A stretch of 56,646 nt of DNA from an uncultured Pelagibacteraceae bacterium (GTDB taxonomy: Bacteria; Pseudomonadota; Alphaproteobacteria; Pelagibacterales; Pelagibacteraceae), in assembly GCA_905618885.1 (NCBI GenBank), contig CAJQTC010000009.1, positions 1 through 56,646 on the forward strand. Reading direction: 5' to 3'. How positions within the stretch are numbered: position 1 is the first letter of the stretch; each line of letters starts with the position of its first letter. Below the pieces are notes generated by a model. That model did not search any database. It saw nothing but the letters and a program-made list of their open reading frames with translations, and had not been told where the DNA came from. The translations under genes and the position numbers were made by a program. Shown here piece after piece: positions 1-10,237 of the stretch.

Positions 1-652
1 TTGAAAAAATTTTTATAACGACGAATTTGATTATTGTTTTAACTAATAAAATTTTATCAAAGTCTATAAAGTTTAATTGTTTAAATTTTAAAACTTTAAA
101 GTCTTTATTATTTTTTACATAGAGAGCTCCTCCTAAAATGGTATGAAAATTTTTCATAAAATTGAAACTAAAAAAACTATAGTCAGCGTTTAATGTGGTA
201 AATCGTTTCCCTGAAGCCTTAATACCAAAGTTAATTGCTAAATCTTCAATTATATTTATTTTTTTATATCTATTTTTTAATTTTGATATTTCTTTTAATT
301 TTTTTTTATTTGAATAAAGATGAGTAATTAAAATAGAATTGGTTCTATTAGTTATTTTATTCCGAAGCTTTTCAAGATTTGGAAGTCCTGTCTCTATATC
401 AATATCAACAAATTTAATTTTAGCACCTGCTAATTTAATTGTATCAATAATTGCCGGCAGTGTAAGTGGGGATGTTATTATTACATTTTTTTCTTTAGTT
501 ATTTCCTTTTTTAAAACATGATACAAACAAGATCTTCCATAAGAATAGTATAAAAAATTACTACTACTATAATAATTTGAGATAGTTTTTTTTATATTTT
601 TTTTTTGGAAAATGTTATTTATTTTAAATTTTAAAAAAAATCTGTTAATCAT
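1..652 (-). CDS. DegT/DnrJ/EryC1-family PLP aminotransferase, partial (runs off left edge)
   Basis: Manual translation of the minus strand from ATG at 652: MINRFFLKFKINNIFQKKN...YYSYGRSCLYHVLKKE...VIITSPLTLPAIIDTIKLAGAKIKFVDIDIETGLPNLEKL...INIIEDLAINFGIKASGKRFTTLNADYSFFSFNFMKNFHTILGGALYV. It is open to the window edge, so it is absent from the ORF track. The fold motifs match the DegT family. Confidence 0.7.
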   Translation of the reverse strand, partial: MINRFFLKFKINNIFQKKNIKKTISNYYSSSNFLYYSYGRSCLYHVLKKEITKEKNVIITSPLTLPAIIDTIKLAGAKIKFVDIDIETGLPNLEKLRNKITNRTNSILITHLYSNKKKLKEISKLKNRYKKINIIEDLAINFGIKASGKRFTTLNADYSFFSFNFMKNFHTILGGALYVKNNKDFKVLKFKQLNFIDFDKILLVKTIIKFVVIKIFS

Positions 653-772
653 AATTATAATTATAACTTATATTTAATTGTTCAATTTATTTAAACAAAG
701 TTTGTCTATTATTATACAAATTTATTATTTTAAATCTTTTGCTTTTAATGCCGAGATTTTATTTATACTGAA

Positions 773-848
773 TGGTGCCCCTTGTCCGATTCGAACAGAC
801 CACCTACTGATTACAAATCAGTTGCTCTACCAAATGAGCTAAAGGGGC
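773..848 (-). tRNA. tRNA-Thr (anticodon UGU), CCA encoded
   Basis: Minus strand GCCCCTTTAGCTCATTTGGTAGAGCAACTGATTTGTAATCAGTAGGTGGTCTGTTCGAATCGGACAAGGGGCACCA; cloverleaf stems and anticodon loop TTTGTAA. Confidence 0.93.
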
Positions 849-918
849 TTTTTGTTCTTTTAGAATAAAAATTATTAAAACTCAATTAAATAAAATTGAA
901 TTAAAGATATAATTTAAG

Positions 919-1668
919 CTATTTTTTTTTAAGAACATGGTTTATGTGATGACAAACTATTGCAACAGTGTTTGATATATTTAAACTCTCAACGTTTCTA
1001 CTAATACTTACTTTAAATTGAAAGTCCGAATGTTTTAAAGTTTGATTTCTCAACCCAAACCCCTCAGAGCCAAATAATAAAACATTTCTTCCTTCCCATT
1101 TATGTGCTGTGAAATCTTTTTTACCAGATACATCAAATGCACTAATCCAAAAATTTTGAGATTTTAAATATTTTAAAGATGTATTAATGTTAGATTCTTT
1201 AAAAATTACCATATGTTCTGCACCGCCACTCGCGCTCCTATAAAGAAGTTTACTTTTTGAAGGGAAAGATCTTTCTTTAACAATTATACCATCAATATTA
1301 AATGATGCTGCAGTTCTTATAATTGATCCGATGTTTCTCGCGTCAGTTACTTCTTCTAAAGCCAAAAAATTTATATTTTTTTTGTCAGTTTCTTTTATGA
1401 AGTCTTTTAGCGTAAGTTCCTCTAATTGCTCAACTTCTGCAACTAATCCTTGATGAGCAATTTCATCTCTACCACATATATTGTCTAGCTCTCTTCTAGA
1501 CTTATAAAAAACATGAATATCTTTAAATAAATTTAAAGATTGGTTCTCTCTATTTAAGTTTTTTTGAGCATCTTCAGTTACGAATACTTTCTCTATTTTT
1601 CTTTTTGGGTTTTTTAACGCCTCAACAACGGCATGTTTACCTACTATTAAAAAAGTTGTTTTTTTCAT
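919..1668 (-). CDS. rlmB: TrmH/SpoU-family 23S rRNA (guanosine-2'-O-)methyltransferase, RlmB-like
   Basis: ORF with N-terminal GKHAVVEAL, ARNIGSIIRTAASF and LLFGSEGFGLR motifs typical of SpoU/TrmH. Confidence 0.85.
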   Translation of the reverse strand: MKKTTFLIVGKHAVVEALKNPKRKIEKVFVTEDAQKNLNRENQSLNLFKDIHVFYKSRRELDNICGRDEIAHQGLVAEVEQLEELTLKDFIKETDKKNINFLALEEVTDARNIGSIIRTAASFNIDGIIVKERSFPSKSKLLYRSASGGAEHMVIFKESNINTSLKYLKSQNFWISAFDVSGKKDFTAHKWEGRNVLLFGSEGFGLRNQTLKHSDFQFKVSISRNVESLNISNTVAIVCHHINHVLKKK

Positions 1669-1721
1669 AATTTATTGGCAATTTTGTAAATAATTAGCAT
1701 ATTTTAATGCAAAATGATTTA

Positions 1722-1750
1722 TTGCATTTGAATACTAAGATGCTTATAAA
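1722..1750 (+). promoter_or_regulatory. Putative sigma70 promoter for the tRNA-Tyr/tRNA-Gly/tuf unit
   Basis: TTGCAT (1722-1727), 17-bp spacer, TATAAA (1745-1750), about 55 bp upstream of tRNA-Tyr. Confidence 0.5.
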
Positions 1751-1804
1751 ACGTTTGTTTTTAAATACTTTTTAAGTTAATGGGTATCCCAATTCAATAC
1801 TAAA

Positions 1805-1890
1805 GGAGGGGTACCAAAGCGGTCAAATGGGGCGGGCTGTAAACCCGTTGCCTTCGGGCTTCGAAAGTTCGAATCTTTCCCCCTCCACCA
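1805..1890 (+). tRNA. tRNA-Tyr (anticodon GUA), CCA encoded
   Basis: GGAGGGGTACCAAAGCGGTC...CTGTAAA anticodon loop, long class II variable arm, TTCGAATC T-loop, CCCCTCC ACCA. Confidence 0.95.
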
Positions 1891-1937
1891 AACTTAAAGT
1901 TGAATTTAATAATAAGAGGGCGTAATAGGTTGGATAT

Positions 1938-2011
1938 GCGGGTGTGATTCAATGGTAGAATGCTAGCCTTCCAAGCTGGATGTAAGGGTTCGATTCCCTT
2001 TACCCGCTCCA
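1938..2011 (+). tRNA. tRNA-Gly (anticodon UCC), CCA encoded
   Basis: GCGGGTGTGATTCAATGGTAGAATGCTAGCCTTCCAAGCTGGATGTAAGGGTTCGATTCCCTTTACCCGCTCCA. Confidence 0.95.
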
Positions 2012-2055
2012 AGAATTTTAAGTTAATTGTAAATATAAAAGAAAAAGGAAAAAAA

Positions 2056-3252
2056 ATGTCAAAAGAAAAGTTCGTACGAAACAAACCGCATTGTAACATT
2101 GGAACAATCGGACACGTGGATCATGGTAAAACTACATTAACAGCAGCAATTACAAAAGTATTGTCTACAGCTGAAGGTTCTTCAGCAAACTTTACTGCTT
2201 ATGATGAAATAGATAAAGCACCAGAAGAAAAAGAAAGAGGAATTACTATTTCTACTGCACACGTTGAATACGAAACTCCTAACAGACATTATGCTCACGT
2301 TGATTGTCCAGGTCATGCTGACTATGTAAAAAACATGATTACAGGTGCAGCGCAAATGGATGGGGCAATACTAGTTGTAAATGCAGCTGACGGTCCTATG
2401 CCACAAACTAGAGAACACATTCTTTTAGCACGTCAAGTCGGTGTTCCATCAATTGTAGTTTTTTTAAATAAAGTAGACACAGTTAAAGACGCTGAATTGT
2501 TAGAACTTGTTGAAGAAGAAATTAGAGAACTTTTAACTTCTTATAAATATCCAGGTGATAAAACTCCAATAATTAAAGGTTCAGCATTAAGTGCTGTTGA
2601 GGGTAAAGATGATGAAATTGGAAAAAATGCAATTTTGGAATTAATGAAAGCAGTTGATACTTTTATCCCTCAACCTGACAGACCTAAAGACAAACCTTTC
2701 TTGATGCCAGTAGAAGATGTTTTTTCTATCTCAGGCCGTGGAACAGTTGTTACAGGAAGAATAGAGTCAGGTGTTATTAAAGTTGGGGAAGAAATAGATA
2801 TCGTTGGAATAAGAGAAACAAAAAAATCAGTTTGTACTGGAGTTGAGATGTTTAGAAAACTTCTTGATAGTGGTGAAGCTGGAGATAACGTAGGAATTCT
2901 TTTAAGAGGTGTTGAAAGAGATGATGTTGAAAGAGGCCAAGTACTTTGTAAGGCTGCTTCAATTACTCCTCATACTGAATTTGAAGCTCAAGCTTACATT
3001 TTGAAAAAAGATGAAGGTGGAAGACACACTCCTTTCTTTACAAAATACAGACCTCAGTTTTATTTTAGAACAACAGACGTTACCGGTGAAGTAACATTGC
3101 CTACAGGAGTTGAAATGGTTATGCCGGGCGACGATGGAAAGTTTACTGTAAAATTGATTACTCCTATAGCAATGAACGACGGTTTAAACTTTGCAATTAG
3201 AGAAGGTGGTAAAACAGTTGGAGCTGGAGTAGTAACTAAAATTTTAAAGTAA
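2056..3252 (+). CDS. tuf: Elongation factor Tu
   Basis: [33 protein letters not shown]...; start moved to ATG 2056 because the ORF-track start lies inside tRNA-Gly. Confidence 0.98.
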   Translation: MSKEKFVRNKPHCNIGTIGHVDHGKTTLTAAITKVLSTAEGSSANFTAYDEIDKAPEEKERGITISTAHVEYETPNRHYAHVDCPGHADYVKNMITGAAQMDGAILVVNAADGPMPQTREHILLARQVGVPSIVVFLNKVDTVKDAELLELVEEEIRELLTSYKYPGDKTPIIKGSALSAVEGKDDEIGKNAILELMKAVDTFIPQPDRPKDKPFLMPVEDVFSISGRGTVVTGRIESGVIKVGEEIDIVGIRETKKSVCTGVEMFRKLLDSGEAGDNVGILLRGVERDDVERGQVLCKAASITPHTEFEAQAYILKKDEGGRHTPFFTKYRPQFYFRTTDVTGEVTLPTGVEMVMPGDDGKFTVKLITPIAMNDGLNFAIREGGKTVGAGVVTKILK

Positions 3253-3258
3253 ACGCTT

Positions 3259-3334
3259 AGGAGCGTAGTTCAATTGGTAGAGCGCCGGTCTCCAAAACCG
3301 GAGGTTGTGGGTTCGAGTCCCTCCGCTCCTGCCA
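3259..3334 (+). tRNA. tRNA-Trp (anticodon CCA), CCA tail encoded
   Basis: AGGAGCGTAGTTCAATTGGTAGAGCGCCGGTCTCCAAAACCGGAGGTTGTGGGTTCGAGTCCCTCCGCTCCTGCCA. Confidence 0.95.
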
Positions 3335-3351
3335 AAAACTATATAGAAAAT

Positions 3352-3543
3352 ATGAAAAATCCTTTAAAATTTATCCAAGAAGTTAAGCAGGAAGCCTTTA
3401 GGATCTCTTGGCCTACTAAAAAAGACACTTTAACAGGTGGGCTCATGGTTTTTGGTCTTGCTACTATAGCTGCAGTTTTTTTTCTTATTTTAGATCAAAT
3501 ATTGAGATTTTTACTTAACTTAGTTTTAACAATAAATTTTTAA
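3352..3543 (+). CDS. secE: Preprotein translocase subunit SecE
   Basis: MKNPLKFIQEVKQEAFRISWPTKKDTLTGGLMVFGLATIAAVFFLILDQI; start re-called at ATG 3352 (ORF-track start lies in tRNA-Trp). Confidence 0.93.
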   Translation: MKNPLKFIQEVKQEAFRISWPTKKDTLTGGLMVFGLATIAAVFFLILDQILRFLLNLVLTINF

Positions 3544-3545
3544 AT

Positions 3546-4070
3546 ATGAATTGGTACATTGTTCAAGCATATTCTGGATTTGAAAAAAAAGTTGTAGAAA
3601 CGATAAAAGACACATTAACTAAAAGTAAATTAGAATCTCACTTAGGTGAAATTCTTGTTCCAACTCAAGAAGTTACTGAAGTTAAAAAAGGTAAAAGAAC
3701 AAAAAAGTCTAAAAAATATTTTCCTGGATATATTCTAGTTCAGTTAGATTTAACTAAAGAAGTCTACCATTTAATCAAAAACATTCCAAAAGTTAGTGGG
3801 TTTTTAGGGTCAGGAGACAAGCCAACTCCTATTTCTGATAAAGAAATTGAGAGAATACTTGGTACTATTTCAGAAAGTGCAATTAATCAAAAAAGTGGTA
3901 TAAGTTTTGAAATTGGTGAAAAAGTAAAAGTTTGTGACGGACCTTTTGCTTCTTTTAATGGTTTGGTTGAAGAAATAGATGAAGAAAAATCTAGATTAAA
4001 AGTCTCCGTATCTATTTTTGGAAGAGCTACTCCAGTAGATTTAGAGTACAATCAAGTAGAAAAAAATTAA
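3546..4070 (+). CDS. nusG: Transcription termination/antitermination protein NusG
   Basis: [16 protein letters not shown]...[11 protein letters not shown]...[35 protein letters not shown]. Confidence 0.96.
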   Translation: MNWYIVQAYSGFEKKVVETIKDTLTKSKLESHLGEILVPTQEVTEVKKGKRTKKSKKYFPGYILVQLDLTKEVYHLIKNIPKVSGFLGSGDKPTPISDKEIERILGTISESAINQKSGISFEIGEKVKVCDGPFASFNGLVEEIDEEKSRLKVSVSIFGRATPVDLEYNQVEKN

Positions 4071-4071
4071 T

Positions 4072-4497
4072 ATGGCAAAAGAAATAGCAGGTTTAATAAA
4101 ATTACAAATTAAAGGAGGTCAAGCTAATCCAGCACCTCCTGTAGGTCCAGCTTTAGGCCAACGTGGCGTGAATATAATGGAATTCTGTAAAGCTTTTAAT
4201 GAAAAAACAAAATCAATGATGGGTCAGCCTGTTCCTGTAGTTATCACCGTTTATAAAGATAAAAAATTCGATTTTATTACTAAAACTCCTCCTGCTTCGC
4301 ACTATATCAAGGAGGCAGCAAAACTTAAAGGTGGTTCAAAAGAACCAGGAAGAACAGTTGCAGGTTCTATTACAATGAAACAAGCGGAAGAAATTGCCAA
4401 AGCTAAAATGCAAGATCTAAATGCATTTGATATTAAACAAGCTACAAAAATAATTTGTGGTTCTGCTAGATCTATGGGAATTGAGGTAAAAGGTTGA
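4072..4497 (+). CDS. rplK: 50S ribosomal protein L11
   Basis: [35 protein letters not shown]. Confidence 0.98.
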   Translation: MAKEIAGLIKLQIKGGQANPAPPVGPALGQRGVNIMEFCKAFNEKTKSMMGQPVPVVITVYKDKKFDFITKTPPASHYIKEAAKLKGGSKEPGRTVAGSITMKQAEEIAKAKMQDLNAFDIKQATKIICGSARSMGIEVKG

Positions 4498-5189
4498 TGA
4501 AAAAAAATTCGAAAAGACATAGAGAATTATTAAAAAATATTAAAAATTTTAAATCTGCAGATTTAAAAGAAATTTTAGAATTAATTAAAAAAAACTCTAC
4601 AACTAAGTTTGATGAATCTATTGATGTATCTTTACGAATTGGACTTAAGCAATCTAAAGGCGGTGACTTTAATTTGAGAACAGTTACACAGCTGCCAGCT
4701 GGCACAGGTAAAAAATTAAAAATTGCCGTTTTATGTGAACCAGATAAAAATGAAGAAGCTAAAAAAAGTGGGGCTGATATTGTAGGGTCTGAAGATTTAA
4801 TAGAAAAAATTGCTAGTGGAATATTAGATTTTGATAAATTAATTTGTACACCGGGAATGATGGGAAAAATAGGCAAACATGGAAAAGTTTTAGGACCCAA
4901 AGGTTTAATGCCCAATCCAAAGCTAGGAACTGTATCAACAAATATTAAAAAATCTGTAGCAGACATCAAATCAGGTCTTGTAGAAATTAAACATGATAAA
5001 GATGGCAATATAGGAACATCAATAGGACGAAAAAGTTTTTCAACAGATAATTTGATTAATAATCTTAAACATTTAGTAGATTTTGTTAAAAAAGAAAAAC
5101 CAGATGCTATAAAAGGCGAATTTATTAGAAGCATTTATGTTACATCTTCAATGGGAGCTTCACTAAAAGTAAGCAATAAGAGCATTTAA
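4497..5189 (+). CDS. rplA: 50S ribosomal protein L1
   Basis: L1 motifs GMMGKIGKHGKVLGPKGLMPNPKLGT; ATG 4497 overlaps the rplK TGA (the ORF track uses the preceding TTG). Confidence 0.96.
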   Translation: MKKNSKRHRELLKNIKNFKSADLKEILELIKKNSTTKFDESIDVSLRIGLKQSKGGDFNLRTVTQLPAGTGKKLKIAVLCEPDKNEEAKKSGADIVGSEDLIEKIASGILDFDKLICTPGMMGKIGKHGKVLGPKGLMPNPKLGTVSTNIKKSVADIKSGLVEIKHDKDGNIGTSIGRKSFSTDNLINNLKHLVDFVKKEKPDAIKGEFIRSIYVTSSMGASLKVSNKSI

Positions 5190-5193
5190 TATC

Positions 5194-5706
5194 ATGATGA
5201 ATAAAGAAACTAAAAAAAATTATATCGAAGAAATGAAAAAAGTTTTTTCGTCAAATGCAGCGGTTATGATTGCTCATTATCAAGGATTAAACGTAGTTCA
5301 GCTCGATGCATTAAGAAAAGAACTTAGAGAAAACGGAATTTTATTTAAAATTACGAAAAACAGGATCACTAAACTTGCCGTCAAAGAAACTCCTCTTAAG
5401 GATCTTGAAAAATTCTTCTCTGGACCAACAGCAGCAGCTATTTCATCTGATCCTTTCATGACAGCTAGAATTTTATCAAAATTTTCGAAAAGTAACGATA
5501 AGTTAAAAATTGTCGCAGGATTTATGGACGGCAAAGTTATAGATCAAGCAGAAGTGGCAAAAATAGCTAGTTTACCGACTTTAAATGAAGCAAGAGCAAA
5601 TATAGTTGGAATTTTAAAAGCTCCAGCACAAAAAATAATTGGTATTTTACTTGCGAAGAGCAAAAAAATAGCTATTTTAGCGCCCGCAGAAGAAATTAAA
5701 AATTAA
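5194..5706 (+). CDS. rplJ: 50S ribosomal protein L10
   Basis: L10-like; lies between rplA and rplL; GLNVVQLDALRKELRENGILFKITKNRITKLA. Confidence 0.96.
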   Translation: MMNKETKKNYIEEMKKVFSSNAAVMIAHYQGLNVVQLDALRKELRENGILFKITKNRITKLAVKETPLKDLEKFFSGPTAAAISSDPFMTARILSKFSKSNDKLKIVAGFMDGKVIDQAEVAKIASLPTLNEARANIVGILKAPAQKIIGILLAKSKKIAILAPAEEIKN

Positions 5707-5721
5707 TTCACAGGATTAAAA

Positions 5722-6084
5722 ATGTCAGACTTAAATAAAATTATAGAAGATTTATCAAAATTGACAGTTGTAGAATCAGCTGAACTTTCAAAACAACTTG
5801 AAGAGAAGTGGGGAGTCTCTGCAGCAGTTGCAGCAGCACCAGTAGCAGCAGGAGCCGCAGGTGGTGAAGAGAAATCTGAGTTTACTGTTTTTCTAGCTTC
5901 ATTCGGTGAGAAAAAAATTAATGTTATAAAAGAAGTTAGAGCAATAACTGGTTTAGGTTTAAAGGAAGCAAAAGATTTAGTTGAAGCTGCACCTAAAGAA
6001 GTTAAAGCTGGAGTTGCTAAGAAAGATGCAGAAGAAATGAAAGCAAAACTTGAAGCAGCAGGCGCAAAAGTAGAATTAAAGTAA
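5722..6084 (+). CDS. rplL: 50S ribosomal protein L7/L12
   Basis: [46 protein letters not shown]. Confidence 0.98.
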   Translation: MSDLNKIIEDLSKLTVVESAELSKQLEEKWGVSAAVAAAPVAAGAAGGEEKSEFTVFLASFGEKKINVIKEVRAITGLGLKEAKDLVEAAPKEVKAGVAKKDAEEMKAKLEAAGAKVELK

Positions 6085-6100
6085 ACAATATTTAGCTACC

Positions 6101-6131
6101 TTTTACTAAAGCCATGAAAACTTTAGTAAAA
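6101..6131 (+). promoter_or_regulatory. Hairpin in the rplL-rpoB intergenic region (candidate attenuator or RNA-processing site)
   Basis: Perfect 11-bp inverted repeat TTTTACTAAAG (6101-6111) / CTTTAGTAAAA (6121-6131), 9-nt loop, followed by TTTTACATT. Confidence 0.55.
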
Positions 6132-6144
6132 TTTTACATTATTA

Positions 6145-9100
6145 ATGAATTTATCTTTTACTCAAAAAAAAAGCATTCGAAAAAACTTTGGTAAGTTGAT
6201 CGAAGGCTTAACCATCCCGAACCTTATTGAAGTACAAAAAAACTCATACAATGAATTCTTAAGTTCGAAATCTATTCATGAAGATAACGAAGAACTGACT
6301 AAAGGAATTCATAAAACATTTAAAAGCATATTTCCAATTGAAGATGGAAGTGAGAAATCTACCTTAGAATATATTTCATATAAATTAGAAAAGCCTAAAT
6401 TTGATGTATTAGAATGTAAGCAAAGAAGTTTAACTTACGCTGCTTCTATAAAAGCAACTTTAAGATTAGTTGTTTACGATATCGATCCAGACACAAACAC
6501 AAAACAAATATTGTCAGCAAAAGAACAAGAAGTTTTTATTGGCGACCTTCCTTTAATGACTACTAGTGGAACATTTGTTGTTAATGGTGTTGAAAGAGTT
6601 GTTGTAAATCAAATGCACAGAAGCCCAGGTGTTTTTTTTGATCATGATAAAGGAAAAACTCATAGTAGCGGAAAATTATTATTTAATTGTCGTATTATTC
6701 CCGGTAGAGGATCTTGGTTAGATTTTGAGTTTGATCCAAAAGACATTTTACATTTTAGAATTGATAGAAAAAAAAAACTTCCAATCACAACCTTGCTTTA
6801 TGCTTTAGGTGTTACTAAAGAGGAGGTAATCGAAACCTACTATACGCACGATCAATTTACCTACGATAAAAATTCAAAAATGTGGAGCACCAAGTTTATT
6901 CCTGAGAATTACAAGCGTCCTATAAAATTACCATACGATTTGGTAGACTCTAAAACTAATAAAAAGTTTTTAGACAAAGGTGAAAAGCTTAATTTAATTA
7001 TAGCCAACAAATTAAAAGAAAAAGGTCTTGGTAATATTCTTATTGCTAACAGTGAGATTATTGGAAAGTATATTGTTCAGGACATCAAAGAAAATAATGG
7101 TGAATATATAATTAGATCTGGTTTTGATATTACTGAAGAGATACTTGAAAAAATTATTTTTAATGAAAGCTATTCACTAAAACTTGTAAATATAGATCCA
7201 ATTAATAAAGGTCCTTATTTATTAGAAACTCTAAAAATTGAAAAAAACGTAGATAAAAGCGAAGCTTTAAATGATATTTATAGGATTTTAAGACCGGGAG
7301 AAGCTCCAACCATTGAAGTAGCTGAAAAAGTATTTCTAAATTTATATTTTAACAAAGAACGTTACGATTTATCAGAGGTTGGTAGAGTTAAATTAAACGC
7401 CAAGTTAAATATTACAAGAGATATTAAAGACACAGTTCTTTACAAAGAAGATATTCTAGCAATTATTCAATTTATGCTTAACCTAAGAGACGGCAAGGGT
7501 GATGTGGATGACATTGATCATTTAGGAAATAGAAGAGTAAGATCTGTTGGAGAACTTGTAGAAAATCAATTTAGAATTGGGCTACTTAGAATGGAAAGAA
7601 CAGTTAAAGAAAAAATGTCAACTTTTTTGGAAATAGAATCCGCTATGCCTCAAGATTTAGTAAATGCCAAACCAATTACAACTTCATTAAAAGATTTTTT
7701 TGCTACTTCAGCACTTTCTCAATTTATGGACCAAACCAACCCACTTTCAGAAATTACTCACAAACGAAGAGTTTCAGCCCTTGGACCGGGAGGTCTTACT
7801 AGAGAAAGAGCTGGCTTTGAAGTAAGAGATGTGCACCCAACTCATTACGGAAGAATTTGCCCTATTGAAACACCAGAAGGACCTAACATTGGTCTGATCA
7901 ACAGCTTAGCCACTTATTGTCGAGTAAATAAATACGGATACATAGAAAGTCCGTATAAAAAAATAATTAACGGTAAGGTTTCAAAGGAAATTAATTATCT
8001 TTCAGCAATTGAAGAAGAAAAATTTACAATTGCTCAGGCAAATTCTCCTATAAATAAAGACGGTACGTTCGAAGAAGAACTTGTTTCTTGCAGACATAAT
8101 TTGAATTTTCTCTTAGCTAATAGAGAAAGCGTTGATTACATTGACGTATCACCAAAACAATTAGTTTCAGTTGCTGCAGCTCTTATCCCTTTTTTAGAAA
8201 ACGATGATGCAAATAGAGCTTTGATGGGCTCAAATATGATGAGACAAGCGGTACCTTTATTGAAACCAGAATCTCCGTTAGTAGGTACTGGAATGGAGTC
8301 AGATGTTGCTCTAGACTCTGGAGTGACAATAGTTGCAAAAAGAAATGGTATCGTTGATAAAATTGACGGTAAACGTATCGTAGTAAAAGCAACTGAAGTT
8401 AAAGACTTATCTCAGTCTGGTGTAAATATTTATAACTTATCAAAGTTTAAAAGATCAAATCAAAACACTTGCATCAATCAAAGGCCATTAGTTAAAGTTG
8501 GAGATCTAATTAAAAAAGGTGATATTATCGCCGATGGACCAGCCACTAAGCTTGGTGAGTTAGCTTTAGGTAAAAACGTAACCGTAGCTTTTATGCCATG
8601 GCAAGGATACAATTTTGAAGACTCAATTTTAATTTCTGAAAGGTGCGTAACTGATGATGTATTTACTTCTATTCACATTGAAGAATATGAAGCTATGGCT
8701 CGTGATACAAAATTAGGAGCAGAAGAAGTCACTAGAGATATTCCAAATGTAAACGAAGAAAGTTTAAGAAACTTAGATGAATCAGGAATAGTTTATGTGG
8801 GTGCAGAGGTCAAACCAGGAGATATTTTAGTTGGTAAAGTTACTCCCAAAAGTGAAACTTCCTCAAGTCCAGAAGAGAAATTATTAAGATCTATATTTGG
8901 TGAAAAAGCTACTGATGTAAGAGATTCTTCTCTTAAACTTAAATCAGGAGGTTCAGGAGTCGTTATTGATGTTAGAGTTTTTAACCGACATGGCATTGAG
9001 AAAGACGAAAGATCTATTGCAATTGAAAGAGCGGAAATTGAGTTGGTTCAAGAAGATAAATTAGTTGAAGAAGAAATCTTAAATAGAAATATTAAATTGA

Positions 9101-10236
9101 GAGCGATTGATTTAATAAAAAATAAAAAAATAAACAAAAATTACAAACTAATAAATGCGGACTCAGCTATTCAAGTGGAACAATTAAATGATTTAAATCT
9201 TAAAGATATCTGGAAACTAACTTTTTCTGACAATGAAACTAGTCAAAATCTTTTAAAACTTAAGAAACAATTTGATGATGCTAGTGAAGATATTAGATTA
9301 AGATTCGAAGACAAGGTAATTAAAATTAAACAGGGCGATGACCTTTTACCAACTGTAATGAAAGTAGTTAAAGTATTTGTTGCAGTTAAGCGTAGGTTGA
9401 TGCCAGGTGATAAAATGGCAGGTAGACACGGTAATAAAGGTGTCGTCAGTAGAATAGTCCCAGTACAAGACATGCCTTATATGGCCAATGGAAAGCCAGT
9501 TGACATTGTTTTGAATCCTTTGGGTGTTCCTAGTCGTATGAACGTAGGTCAAATTTTAGAAACCCATTTAGGTTGGGCGTGCTCTGAACTAGGCGATCAG
9601 ATAAAAAAGTATATGAAAAACTTTGATCAAACTATCGAAGATCTTAAGAAAAAATTAAAAAATATTTACGGAAATGAATACTATGAAAACATTGTAAGTA
9701 AATTAAATAGAAAAGAATTATTCGAACTTGCTGAAAATATTTCAAATGGAGTTCCAATAGCAACCCCAGTATTTGATGGTGCATCAACTGATGATATTAA
9801 CGACATGTTAAATTTATCTAAATTACCTAACTCGGGCCAAACAACTTTATGGGATGGTCTATCTGGAGAAAAATTCGACAGACCAGTTACTGTTGGTATT
9901 ATCTATATGTTAAAACTAAATCACTTAGTTGAAGACAAAATACACGCTAGATCAACTGGACCATACAGTTTAGTTACACAACAACCTCTTGGCGGTAAAG
10001 CTCAAATGGGAGGACAAAGATTTGGAGAAATGGAAGTCTGGGCGTTAGAAGCATATGGTGCATCATATACCTTGCAAGAAATTCTAACTGTTAAATCAGA
10101 CGACGTAGCAGGAAGAACTAAAGTTTACGAAACTATTGTTAAAGGAAACAATAATTTTGAGTCTGGTGTTCCTGAATCATTCAACGTTTTAATTAAAGAA
10201 ATTAGAGCTTTAGGTTTAAATATCGAATTAAATTAA
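6145..10236 (+). CDS. rpoB: DNA-directed RNA polymerase subunit beta
   Basis: Full-length beta subunit motifs: [60 protein letters not shown]. Confidence 0.99.
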   Translation: MNLSFTQKKSIRKNFGKLIEGLTIPNLIEVQKNSYNEFLSSKSIHEDNEELTKGIHKTFKSIFPIEDGSEKSTLEYISYKLEKPKFDVLECKQRSLTYAASIKATLRLVVYDIDPDTNTKQILSAKEQEVFIGDLPLMTTSGTFVVNGVERVVVNQMHRSPGVFFDHDKGKTHSSGKLLFNCRIIPGRGSWLDFEFDPKDILHFRIDRKKKLPITTLLYALGVTKEEVIETYYTHDQFTYDKNSKMWSTKFIPENYKRPIKLPYDLVDSKTNKKFLDKGEKLNLIIANKLKEKGLGNILIANSEIIGKYIVQDIKENNGEYIIRSGFDITEEILEKIIFNESYSLKLVNIDPINKGPYLLETLKIEKNVDKSEALNDIYRILRPGEAPTIEVAEKVFLNLYFNKERYDLSEVGRVKLNAKLNITRDIKDTVLYKEDILAIIQFMLNLRDGKGDVDDIDHLGNRRVRSVGELVENQFRIGLLRMERTVKEKMSTFLEIESAMPQDLVNAKPITTSLKDFFATSALSQFMDQTNPLSEITHKRRVSALGPGGLTRERAGFEVRDVHPTHYGRICPIETPEGPNIGLINSLATYCRVNKYGYIESPYKKIINGKVSKEINYLSAIEEEKFTIAQANSPINKDGTFEEELVSCRHNLNFLLANRESVDYIDVSPKQLVSVAAALIPFLENDDANRALMGSNMMRQAVPLLKPESPLVGTGMESDVALDSGVTIVAKRNGIVDKIDGKRIVVKATEVKDLSQSGVNIYNLSKFKRSNQNTCINQRPLVKVGDLIKKGDIIADGPATKLGELALGKNVTVAFMPWQGYNFEDSILISERCVTDDVFTSIHIEEYEAMARDTKLGAEEVTRDIPNVNEESLRNLDESGIVYVGAEVKPGDILVGKVTPKSETSSSPEEKLLRSIFGEKATDVRDSSLKLKSGGSGVVIDVRVFNRHGIEKDERSIAIERAEIELVQEDKLVEEEILNRNIKLRAIDLIKNKKINKNYKLINADSAIQVEQLNDLNLKDIWKLTFSDNETSQNLLKLKKQFDDASEDIRLRFEDKVIKIKQGDDLLPTVMKVVKVFVAVKRRLMPGDKMAGRHGNKGVVSRIVPVQDMPYMANGKPVDIVLNPLGVPSRMNVGQILETHLGWACSELGDQIKKYMKNFDQTIEDLKKKLKNIYGNEYYENIVSKLNRKELFELAENISNGVPIATPVFDGASTDDINDMLNLSKLPNSGQTTLWDGLSGEKFDRPVTVGIIYMLKLNHLVEDKIHARSTGPYSLVTQQPLGGKAQMGGQRFGEMEVWALEAYGASYTLQEILTVKSDDVAGRTKVYETIVKGNNNFESGVPESFNVLIKEIRALGLNIELN

Positions 10237-10237
10237 T

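Noticed and set aside
1800-2099. 99-aa minus-strand ORF over tRNA-Tyr/tRNA-Gly
   Set aside because: It translates two tRNA genes in antisense; not coding.
4472-5134. 220-aa minus-strand ORF opposite rplA
   Set aside because: Fully antisense to a confidently identified ribosomal protein gene; composition looks like a codon-shadow artifact.
9243-9552. Overlapping antisense ORFs in rpoB
   Set aside because: Embedded in conserved beta-subunit coding sequence; no family match.
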